Source: JADKIH01 sp031417395 (lineage in GTDB: Bacteria > Bacteroidota > Bacteroidia > AKYH767-A > 2013-40CM-41-45). From it: a stretch of 64,000 bases of DNA. This document shows, in pieces, positions 35,639 to 42,498 of this stretch; position 1 is the first letter of the stretch; every line of letters begins with the position of its first letter. The stretch is taken from NCBI GenBank assembly GCA_031417395.1, contig JANOVM010000077.1, forward strand, positions 1-64,000, written 5' to 3'. The notes under the pieces are model-generated. The model saw only the letters and a program-made list of their open reading frames with translations, was not told the origin of the DNA and searched no databases. The translations under genes and the position numbers were made by a program.

Positions 35639-36858
35639 TGAAACCGATACTCGAAATAAAAAATATCGGAAAGAAATTTCGGATTCAACATGAGTTGAAG
35701 CCTTATTTGAGTTTGCGCGAATCTTTAATGGGCGTCTTTAAAGCGAAGACAACGTCTGTTGAAGAGTTTTATGCCTTAAAGGATATTTCCTTTGAAGTTC
35801 ATGCAGGTGACTCTCTAGGAATCATTGGTAAAAACGGAGCAGGTAAATCAACACTTCTTAAAATTTTATCTAAAATTACACCGCCATCCATTGGAAAAAT
35901 TATTTCACGCGGACGTATTGCCAGCCTTCTCGAAGTGGGTACAGGATTCCACCCCGAACTTACCGGCAGAGAAAATGTATTTTTAAATGGTTCGATTTTA
36001 GGAATGGGCCGTAATGAAATCAGGGCTAAGTTTGATGAAATTGTTGACTTTAGTGGTACGGAAAGGTTTTTAGATACTCCGCTAAAGCATTATAGCAGCG
36101 GTATGCAATTAAGACTTGCTTTTGCTGTTGCAGCTTTTCTGGAACCGGAGATACTGATTATTGATGAAGTTCTTGCTGTTGGCGATGCAGAGTTTCAAAA
36201 GAAATGCATGGGAAAAATGGAAGACGCTTCTAAAAAGGAGGGTAAAACAATTTTATTTGTAAGTCATGATCTTAACGCTATAAGCACCTTAACCAAAAAG
36301 GCCATATTGTTAAAGGCCGGTAAAATTGTTGGCTTTAACGATACTCCAAAAATTGTTGAACAGTACCTGGAAGGAGGGAGCGGAGATAGAATTTTTACTA
36401 AAGAAATTGATCCCTCTAAAAATATTCCACAGGTAGTATCTGTCCATGTTGTTTCGTCTCTTCCGGAAGCAACCCATGCTGCTGATGCAGAAATGGAAGT
36501 AAAAATTGCAATTAATATTCCCGAAGAAACCAGGACAACTTCCTGGCTTACTGTACAGATTTTGGATTCAATGGAAAAAGGATTAGTCCACGTAAGTCTT
36601 AACAGCAGAGAATTACCACTCTGTAAAGAAAAAGGAATTCAAATTGTAACTTGCAGGTTCCCACGGTTGCGTTTGTATCAGGGACAATATCATTTTAATG
36701 TATATCTGTCAGGACCACCCGGAGAACAAATTTATGATGTGATTCGTAATGTCTGCCCCTTTAAAGTGCTAATTATCGGTAAAGAAAGAGACTGGCATTA
36801 TACACAAAATGAATGTGCATATTTTGAAGATGCTAAATGGGAAATTACTAAAAAATAA
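35638..36858 (+). CDS. wzt: ABC transporter ATPase with Wzt C-terminal carbohydrate-binding domain
   Basis: The 406-residue protein is the ATPase partner of the upstream Wzm-like permease. The N-terminal nucleotide-binding domain has Walker A GKNGAGKST (about 67-75), the signature YSSGMQLRLAFA, Walker B ILIIDEVLAVGD and the switch SHD. The C-terminal region (about 265-400) is a beta-sandwich of Wzt type, which in known systems binds the finished glycan end before export. The protein is longer than a bare ATPase for that reason. Its presence implies that chain termination is read by the transporter. Confidence 0.93.
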   Translation: MKPILEIKNIGKKFRIQHELKPYLSLRESLMGVFKAKTTSVEEFYALKDISFEVHAGDSLGIIGKNGAGKSTLLKILSKITPPSIGKIISRGRIASLLEVGTGFHPELTGRENVFLNGSILGMGRNEIRAKFDEIVDFSGTERFLDTPLKHYSSGMQLRLAFAVAAFLEPEILIIDEVLAVGDAEFQKKCMGKMEDASKKEGKTILFVSHDLNAISTLTKKAILLKAGKIVGFNDTPKIVEQYLEGGSGDRIFTKEIDPSKNIPQVVSVHVVSSLPEATHAADAEMEVKIAINIPEETRTTSWLTVQILDSMEKGLVHVSLNSRELPLCKEKGIQIVTCRFPRLRLYQGQYHFNVYLSGPPGEQIYDVIRNVCPFKVLIIGKERDWHYTQNECAYFEDAKWEITKK

Positions 36859-36859
36859 A

Positions 36860-37609
36860 ATGATTATTTCTATGATAAAAGATACAGTGCATGGTTTATT
36901 CAAAATATTTGGATTAACTGTTAGAAAACATCACAATCAAGACGATGAAAAAAGAAAAAAGTCGCTGCGATTTATGAATCTTTATGCAAAGTATAAAGAA
37001 TTTACAATGATTCCGATTCCTCAATTTGTTGATAATCTGGCAATGGTGGATCGTTTTAAAAACACTCCCGGATGCATTGTAGAATGCGGTGTTTGGAGAG
37101 GTGGTATGTCTGCTGCCATGGCGGAAATCTGTGGCCGTGACCGAAAATATTTTCTCTTCGATAGTTTCGAAGGTCTTCCTCCGGCAAATGAAAACGACGG
37201 TAAAGATGCAATCGACTGGCAGAAAAATCGTGACAGCGAATTTTATTACGACAATTGCAAAGCAGAAATGAAATATGCAAAAAGTGCCATGGAACTTTCC
37301 GGAGTTAAAGCTCCTGAATTGGTTCAGGGCTGGTTCAATGAAACCTTGCATAAGACCAATACAGGACCTATTGCTATTCTCCGCCTGGATGCTGATTGGT
37401 ATGAATCAACAATGACATGCCTGAATGAATTTTACTCTAAAGTTTCAAGTGGCGGCTTAGTTTTAATTGACGATTATAATTTTTGGGAAGGTTGCTCAAA
37501 AGCTGTTCACGACTATCTTTCTAAGAATAATCTTTCTGACAGAATTCATCAGACTGAAAACGGTGTGGCATATATTATCAAGGACGAGAAAATAAAGAGA
37601 TCGTGGTAA
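36860..37609 (+). CDS. TylF/MycF-family O-methyltransferase
   Basis: The 249-residue protein has the family features GCIVECGVWRGGMSAAMAE, KYFLFDSFEGLPP, ILRLDADWYESTM and LVLIDDYNFWEGC, the last with the acidic metal-binding residues. Relatives methylate sugar hydroxyls with SAM and Mg2+, for example in macrolide deoxysugars and in polysaccharides. The ATG at 36860 is chosen; it overlaps no upstream codon and leaves a 1-bp gap after wzt. Capping methylation of an ABC-exported glycan would fit this position, but that is inference. Confidence 0.88.
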   Translation: MIISMIKDTVHGLFKIFGLTVRKHHNQDDEKRKKSLRFMNLYAKYKEFTMIPIPQFVDNLAMVDRFKNTPGCIVECGVWRGGMSAAMAEICGRDRKYFLFDSFEGLPPANENDGKDAIDWQKNRDSEFYYDNCKAEMKYAKSAMELSGVKAPELVQGWFNETLHKTNTGPIAILRLDADWYESTMTCLNEFYSKVSSGGLVLIDDYNFWEGCSKAVHDYLSKNNLSDRIHQTENGVAYIIKDEKIKRSW

Positions 37610-37869
37610 TTTTATTTCGTATTCGGAAATCAACTTTTTATTAATGAAAGTTGAAATTGCAGTTTTTGGAATAAATAGTTAGAGAATCTCCCAATAAATC
37701 CTTATTAATCGGCCTGAAGTTTTAACTTTTAGCCAAGTATTTTCCTTTTTATCATAAGTTGTTGATTATTAACAATTTATTTAATAGGTTAATGAAAACT
37801 ATAAATTTGTAAATTCAGTAAAAAGCGATGTAATATTGTCAAAAAAGTGCAGGTAAAAAGAAACATATT

Positions 37870-38562
37870 GTGATCGTCGGAAAAGGAATGGTTGCCGGCG
37901 CCTTAAAGGATATTTCCGGTTGGGAAGAAGATGTTCTTTTTTCTTCCGGTGTTTCAAATTCAGGCGAATTGTCTGGTAGTGCTTTTGAGAAGGAAATAAA
38001 TCTCATAAAAACCTACATTAATAAATTAACATCCGGTGCTTCTTTCGTTTATTTTTCAACCACATCAATCTTTGACCCTTCAAAGTCATCAAATCCCTAC
38101 ATAATTCATAAATTATTTATTGAAAAATTACTCAGAGAAAGCAATGTCGACTTCCTTATTGTTCGATTGCCAAATCTTGTTGGCATTAGTTCAAATCCAC
38201 ATACTTTAACAAATTTTTTCGCCGATAGTATTCGCCGGAACAAACTTATAACTTTAAGGAGCGGGGCAATTCGTCATTTAATAGATGTTGCCGATCTTTC
38301 AGTTATTCTTAATGATATAAAACGTAAGTTTGGCAAAAAAAAGATTACCGTTAATGTTGATACTGACAAACCTTTATCAGCTGGTCAGATTCTTGGATTT
38401 TTAGAAGAAGCTTTTGGTAAAAAAGCAAATGTTCAAATTGTCCCGGATAATATTGGCGGAAAACCTATAGAATCAATTGATAATAATGACGCTATAAATT
38501 TTTTATGGAAAACAGGAGAAGACTACCACAAGGAATTGTTCAAGAAGTATTATTGCGACTGA
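37870..38562 (+). CDS. Small SDR-type nucleotide-sugar reductase or epimerase
   Basis: The 230-residue protein has an N-terminal Rossmann turn, IVGKGMVAGAL, and the active-site Y-x-x-x-K motif YIIHK (Tyr77, Lys81) after YFSTTSIFD. It is short for the extended SDR family. The reading frame begins GTG at 37870 and cuts close to the first beta strand; the frame is open upstream to 37834 with no standard start codon, so ATT at 37867 might be used. A role in making a sugar nucleotide is likely from the neighbours. The substrate is unknown. The 260 bp before it show no other gene. Confidence 0.72.
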   Translation: MIVGKGMVAGALKDISGWEEDVLFSSGVSNSGELSGSAFEKEINLIKTYINKLTSGASFVYFSTTSIFDPSKSSNPYIIHKLFIEKLLRESNVDFLIVRLPNLVGISSNPHTLTNFFADSIRRNKLITLRSGAIRHLIDVADLSVILNDIKRKFGKKKITVNVDTDKPLSAGQILGFLEEAFGKKANVQIVPDNIGGKPIESIDNNDAINFLWKTGEDYHKELFKKYYCD

Positions 38563-38576
38563 ATTAAACCAATTTT

Positions 38577-39776
38577 ATGCGTATCCTGTTTTCATTAACT
38601 AATCTTGACCTTGGAGGAGCTCAGATGTTTGCTATGCGCCTGGCTGAGGAATTGAGTCTTATGGGTCATGAAGTTTTTATTTATAATCATGAGCCCGAGT
38701 GGAGCAATAAGGATTTTCAATCCTCGTTTTCTAAAAAAGTAAAAATTATCTGTTTTACGGACAAGTACAACCCATTTATTATTTGGAAAATCAATGCTGT
38801 TCTAAAAAAAATTAATCCAAAAATTACCTTTAGAAATTGGTTAAATACGCGATATTTTAAAAACACACTTTTAAAATATCGTTTCGATATTATTAATAGC
38901 CAGATGTATGAAGCCGATCTTTATAATGCAAGGGTTGCTCTGCCTCTCGGTATTCCATTTGTTATTACTACCCATGGAGAATATGAGCTAAACTTTAGCA
39001 ATAAAGATAAGGGATTTGTTGATGAAGCTAAACACAATCTTGCTTCTGCCCGGGCAGTAATTTATACTGCACAGAAAAATATAGATGCCATACATACACT
39101 CCTTGCCGATAAAAAACCTGTATATAAAATCATTGTTGGTTTTAACGGCGAAAATGTTGCTCAATATAAAGTAGATCCCGCTGCACTCGGTATTAAAGAG
39201 GGCGATTTTGTAATAGGAATGGTTGCCCGGGGAATCCCCGAAAAAGGGTGGAAGGAAGCCATGGAAATGTTTAAGGAGCTAAAAAGGAGTTATACCAAAC
39301 GCAGAATTCACCTTGTCCTAATCGGCAATGGAGAAGAATTAAAGGCTCTCTATGAGAAAAACCGTATGGAGGATATGCATTTGCTCCAATTTACTAAAAA
39401 TACACTGGAGTATTTTTCCTGGATAAAATATTTTGATGCAGGTATGCTCTTAAGTTATTTTATGGGCGAAAGCGTACCCAATGCAATTATTGAATACCTC
39501 TATTTTAATGTTCCTGTCATTGCTACTCCAATGGGTGACATTAAAGAAATGATCTCATCGCCAAATGGAATGGCCGGCGAACTGGTTCCCCTTTTAAACG
39601 GAAGAGCAGATACTGCTTTTGCCGTAGACGTTTTGAAAAAATGGCTTGATGACCCGGCTTATTATGCTTCAATGAAGAGTAATACATCAAAAGCATTTGA
39701 GAAGTTTAATATGAGAAAAATTGCTGGCGAATACTTAAAAGTTTTTGAGGAGGTAGTATCAAAAAATCGGAAATGA
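38577..39776 (+). CDS. Glycosyltransferase, GT4 family
   Basis: The 399-residue protein shows GT-B signatures. The N-terminal half has FSLTNLDLGGAQMFAMRLAEEL (glycine-rich acceptor loop). The C-terminal half has VIGMVARGIPEKGWKEAMEM, LVLIGNGEELKAL and GESVPNAIIEYLYFNVPVIATPMGDIKEMI, the donor loop. It follows the SDR gene by 14 bp and precedes a small TPR gene by 20 bp, so the three are probably one unit. It adds to the glycan served by this locus. Confidence 0.87.
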   Translation: MRILFSLTNLDLGGAQMFAMRLAEELSLMGHEVFIYNHEPEWSNKDFQSSFSKKVKIICFTDKYNPFIIWKINAVLKKINPKITFRNWLNTRYFKNTLLKYRFDIINSQMYEADLYNARVALPLGIPFVITTHGEYELNFSNKDKGFVDEAKHNLASARAVIYTAQKNIDAIHTLLADKKPVYKIIVGFNGENVAQYKVDPAALGIKEGDFVIGMVARGIPEKGWKEAMEMFKELKRSYTKRRIHLVLIGNGEELKALYEKNRMEDMHLLQFTKNTLEYFSWIKYFDAGMLLSYFMGESVPNAIIEYLYFNVPVIATPMGDIKEMISSPNGMAGELVPLLNGRADTAFAVDVLKKWLDDPAYYASMKSNTSKAFEKFNMRKIAGEYLKVFEEVVSKNRK

Positions 39777-39796
39777 TTTTTTTTTAAAGAATTGAT

Positions 39797-40237
39797 TTGA
39801 TAAATAAAAAAGTATTGTTTGATAAGAAAATTGCCCAAGTTTTTAAACTCAAGGAAGAAGAAAAATTTGATGAAGCAGTTACTATTCTTAATGAAATAAT
39901 TATTGAATGGCCAAATGATTATGTTCTATTTGCGTTGGCCGGGGCCCTTTATTCCTTACAAGATAAATTCGAAGATGCTTTGCCGTTTTTCAAAACGGTT
40001 CTGGAATTGAATCCAAAATCTGAAGCAGCCTCATCTGGATTGTTTCATTGCTTTAATGAATTAGGGAAGATTGATGATGCATTAAATGAAATGAAAAGAT
40101 TTCTTCACTCGATAGATAAATTAAAAAAGGATAATTATAAATGGATTTTGGAGGAACTTTTAACTGATATCGAGAATCCTCAACTTTCAGACTATAAAAA
40201 GGACATTTTGCATTTTAAAACAAAATTTGATTTGTAA
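39797..40237 (+). CDS. Small TPR protein
   Basis: The 146-residue protein consists mainly of tetratricopeptide-type helices, with a clear repeat ALAGALYSLQDKFEDALPFFK / ALNEMKRF. There is no signal peptide or membrane helix, so it should be cytoplasmic. The reading frame begins with TTG at 39797. TPR proteins of this size often act as scaffolds or partners. It lies last in the rightward polysaccharide group, 20 bp after the glycosyltransferase gene. No specific function can be given. Confidence 0.68.
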   Translation: MINKKVLFDKKIAQVFKLKEEEKFDEAVTILNEIIIEWPNDYVLFALAGALYSLQDKFEDALPFFKTVLELNPKSEAASSGLFHCFNELGKIDDALNEMKRFLHSIDKLKKDNYKWILEELLTDIENPQLSDYKKDILHFKTKFDL

Positions 40238-40393
40238 TCATAAGTTATCTAATGAAAACTACAAATATGTAGCGGGTTAAAAAGGAAAAAATATTACCAG
40301 CAGATTATAACATGCTTTCCGCCATGGCTCCAAGAGTTGAGCAAAACAAGTTTTATATTTGAATAAATGAATTTCGAATCTAGTTAATGACCA

Positions 40394-40652
40394 CACTTCG
40401 ACTTCGCTCAGTGACCGGTGATCAACTTTAATTTTGGCTTCGGCTTCGCTCAGCCGAGCTTTGAACTAATTATTACTTCTTCGAAAGAGCTTCTTTGACT
40501 TTAGTTATTCGAATAATAATTCTTTAAATGAGAATGATTTTGCATTGAGACATGGGCTCAAATTTTTTGATAATTGTTTGTTTGAACTTCGGCTGAGCGT
40601 AGCCGAAGCCTATATATGAACAAGTTCCCGGACCCTGAGCGAAGTCGAAGGG
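40394..40652. repeat. Cluster of four 20-nt REP-like elements with covarying 4-bp stems
   Basis: The shared core is TCGACTTCGCTC, flanked by matching 4-nt ends: CACT/AGTG at 40394-40413 (+), GGCT/AGCC at 40436-40455 (+), GGCT/AGCC at 40591-40610 (reverse), CCCT/AGGG at 40633-40652 (reverse). The core itself varies slightly (TCGGCTTCGCTC, TCGGCTACGCTC). Because the end pairs change together, selection for base pairing is indicated. No gene is visible in 40238-40660. The element resembles a repeat I know to be frequent in Bacteroidota genomes. Confidence 0.75.
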
Positions 40653-40659
40653 CTCCAAA

Positions 40660-40716
40660 TCACTGCTTAATCTTTACCACATTTCTAACAATAACCTTGT
40701 CACGGTATATAACCCT
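40660..40716 (-). pseudogene. 3' fragment of a T9SS sorting domain gene
   Basis: On the minus strand this reads 18 codons and a stop, with the same C-terminal residues (RVIYRDKVIVRNVVKIKQ) as the protein encoded at 42499-46590. With the downstream flank, 40629-40716 matches 42468-42555 at 83 of 88 positions, all differences being transitions. The similarity stops abruptly at 40716, where the IS110-family non-coding end begins. It looks like a surviving tail of a duplicated gene copy. Confidence 0.8.
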
Positions 40717-40719
40717 GCT

Positions 40720-40955
40720 AGGAGTAGTCTAAGCGCGAGCACCAACTTTGATTAAATGAACAGACATCTATTCGCGCGGACTACGACTTTTTTAGTTACC
40801 CCTGTCTTCATTGTGTTTTCGTTATCGAAAAAGGCTGTGTGTTTAAAGAGTCCGCCCATAAAGTATCTATGCAAAGAAATAGCGCTGAGAACCCAAAGGT
40901 TTTTAAGTAGTCTTTTCAAGATTTACCTTGAGCGCTACAATCTTTAAAAACTCAA
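40720..40955 (+). ncRNA. Candidate bridge RNA region of the IS110 element
   Basis: The 240-nt non-coding left end has two predicted hairpins. The first pairs GTAGTC (40724-40729) and GCGCGA (40733-40738) with TCGCGC (40772-40777) and GACTAC (40779-40784). The second pairs AGCGCT at 40881-40886 with AGCGCT at 40931-40936 and inside it AAGGT (40896-40900) with ACCTT (40925-40929). IS110-group elements are known to encode a bridge RNA in this position that guides target and donor recognition. Loop-to-target pairing was not tested here, and the second helix encloses an unpaired loop of about 24 nt. Confidence 0.5.
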
Positions 40956-40959
40956 CGCT

Positions 40960-42075
40960 ATGAAAACAAAAGTAACATTATCGGTTGAACAAGTCAACCC
41001 ATTATTTGTAGGAATGGATGTGCATAAGAAGCAATGGTCCATTTGCATTCGAACACCAGAATTCGAACACCGCACTTTTACTCAGCCTCCTAATCCGACT
41101 GTGCTTCACGAATATTTGCAGAGAAACTTCCCATCCTATCAGGTTACTTGCGCGTATGAAGCTGGTTGCTTTGGGTATTGGATCAGTGAGCAGCTTCAAA
41201 AATATGGTTATGAATGTTTGGTTTTAAATCCAGCTGATATTCCTGGTAGTGATAAGGAAGAAAAAAGAAAAACAGATCATGTTGATTGTAGAAAAATAGC
41301 TCGTGAATTAAGCAAAGGAAATCTAAAAAGTATTTTTCAACCGGATCTTACTCAACAAGGTTTTCGAAACTTATTTCGCCAACGTAATGTTCTGGTAAAA
41401 CAGCAACGACAAATTAAGTGTCAGATAAAATCGTTGCTATCATTTTATGGGATAGTAATTGAAGAGAAATTTGATAATAGTAACTGGAGTAATAATTTTA
41501 AAAACTGGCTTGAGAAATTGAAATTTGAAAGCTCCACTTCTCGATTATCTTTGGAATCATTGTTACGGCGGCTGGAATTTTTTCATAAAGAATTTTTGAC
41601 AATAGAAAAACAATTGCGAACATATGCACATACTTACCATAAAGAAATGTATAAACTTTTACTTAGTATTCCAGGCATCGGAACAGTAGTGTCAATTGCT
41701 GTCTTAAGTGAAATAGGCGATGTATCACGATTTAAAAGAGTTGATGATTTATGTAGTTATGTGGGATTGGTGCCGAATATTTATCAATCCGGAGACACAC
41801 TACGAGTAAAAGGGCTGACGAATCGTTGCCAAAAATTACTTCGCTCATATTTTGTCGAAAGCGCATGGACGGCAGTAAGACACGATCCTGAGCTTATAGA
41901 ATATTATAAAAGACACGTCGGAAAAAAAATGGCAAGTAAAATAATTGTCAAAGTTGCCAGGAAATTAGTAGTGCGAATATATTACTGTATGAAATACAAC
42001 AGACCATACATAATAAATAATAAATTAAATCAATCCTCTAAAGTGACCGTATCTAAGCCCCTGCAGCACTCCTAA
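40960..42075 (+). CDS. IS110-family transposase (DEDD recombinase)
   Basis: The 371-residue protein has the N-terminal RuvC-like DEDD domain (about 12-165) and the C-terminal Transposase_20 domain (about 235-340). Visible residues include the first catalytic Asp in VGMDVHKKQWSI, CAYEAGCFGYWI, then HVDCRKIARELSKG. The C-terminal part holds the LLSIPGIGTVVSIAVLSEIGD and LCSYVGLVPNIYQSGDT motifs. The reading frame is complete, so it may be active. In this family the transposase acts with an element-encoded bridge RNA and a Ser in the C-terminal domain. The nearby duplicated T9SS tail suggests recent rearrangement. Confidence 0.95.
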   Translation: MKTKVTLSVEQVNPLFVGMDVHKKQWSICIRTPEFEHRTFTQPPNPTVLHEYLQRNFPSYQVTCAYEAGCFGYWISEQLQKYGYECLVLNPADIPGSDKEEKRKTDHVDCRKIARELSKGNLKSIFQPDLTQQGFRNLFRQRNVLVKQQRQIKCQIKSLLSFYGIVIEEKFDNSNWSNNFKNWLEKLKFESSTSRLSLESLLRRLEFFHKEFLTIEKQLRTYAHTYHKEMYKLLLSIPGIGTVVSIAVLSEIGDVSRFKRVDDLCSYVGLVPNIYQSGDTLRVKGLTNRCQKLLRSYFVESAWTAVRHDPELIEYYKRHVGKKMASKIIVKVARKLVVRIYYCMKYNRPYIINNKLNQSSKVTVSKPLQHS

Positions 42076-42199
42076 AAGAGAAGTCTGCTACCACGAAAGT
42101 ATACGGCCTTTATAAAAATGAAGTGATAAATACATGCAGCTTATTTCTATAATGACTGCTTATTGGAGGATACCCAAATAGGTAAAAAGGATTGCCTGT

Positions 42200-42264
42200 C
42201 TTGTTGATTGCCAGAAAAACGCTGCACACGCGGCCTGGCCTTGTTTTTTCCGGCAATCAACAAG
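42200..42264. repeat. Strong 20-bp inverted repeat (hairpin) downstream of the IS110 transposase
   Basis: CTTGTTGATTGCC (42200-42212) is the perfect reverse complement of GGCAATCAACAAG (42252-42264). After one A/C mismatch the stem continues with GAAAAA (42214-42219) and TTTTTC (42245-42250). The GC-rich loop contains further short complementary parts (GCTGC/GCGGC, GGCC). There is no T run behind it on the plus strand. It could be a MITE-like or IS end feature, or a structured RNA; no gene lies in 42076-42498. Confidence 0.7.
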
Positions 42265-42359
42265 AAATTAACAAAAAAATAAATTTTTGAAAAAGCTTGG
42301 ATAAATTCTTTCATTGGAGGGGCTTAGCGCTTTTGTATTGTCCAAAAGTTACCAAGAGT

Positions 42360-42491
42360 CTCGCCCTAACGGGCCTAATAATTCCATAAATTGATTACGT
42401 ATAAATCATTTAACTTAACTAAATGACATTGCCCTGAGAGCCGAAGGGTGGTTAATGAGTCATGGTGCGGACCCTGAGCAAAGTCGAAGGG
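42360..42491 (-). repeat. Further REP-like elements between the hairpin and the PKD gene
   Basis: At about 42363-42374 GCCCTAACGGGC (reverse TTAGGCCCGTTAGGGCGA) is close to the repeats at 3584-3658. At 42432-42448 CCCTGAGAGCCGAAGGG and at 42472-42491 CCCTGAGCAAAGTCGAAGGG are minus-oriented members of the covarying 20-nt family seen at 40394-40652, the former three bases shorter. The last copy lies in the 88-bp duplicated segment. Confidence 0.65.
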
Positions 42492-42498
42492 TTCCAAA

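Larger units (their letters stand above)
40717..42110 (+). mobile_element. IS110-family insertion sequence
   Basis: The element carries an intact DEDD transposase (40960-42075) and a long non-coding left part. The left end is set at 40717, where the similarity between the duplicated gene tails stops. The right end is not resolved; 42110 is a guess just past the transposase. IS110 elements leave no target-site duplication and have no terminal inverted repeats, so ends cannot be read from one copy. The long 5' non-coding part fits the IS110 group, where the bridge RNA lies upstream of the transposase, rather than the IS1111 group. Confidence 0.7.

Noticed and set aside
40756..40947. A 63-residue open frame (MNRHLFARTTTF...) upstream of the IS110 transposase
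   Set aside because: It covers the structured non-coding left end, has no recognisable domain and no promoter of its own. The region fits a bridge RNA better.
42200..42264. Hairpin as an integron attC site or a terminator
   Set aside because: The arms do not fit the RYYYAAC/GTTRRRY pattern, and no T run follows on the plus strand.
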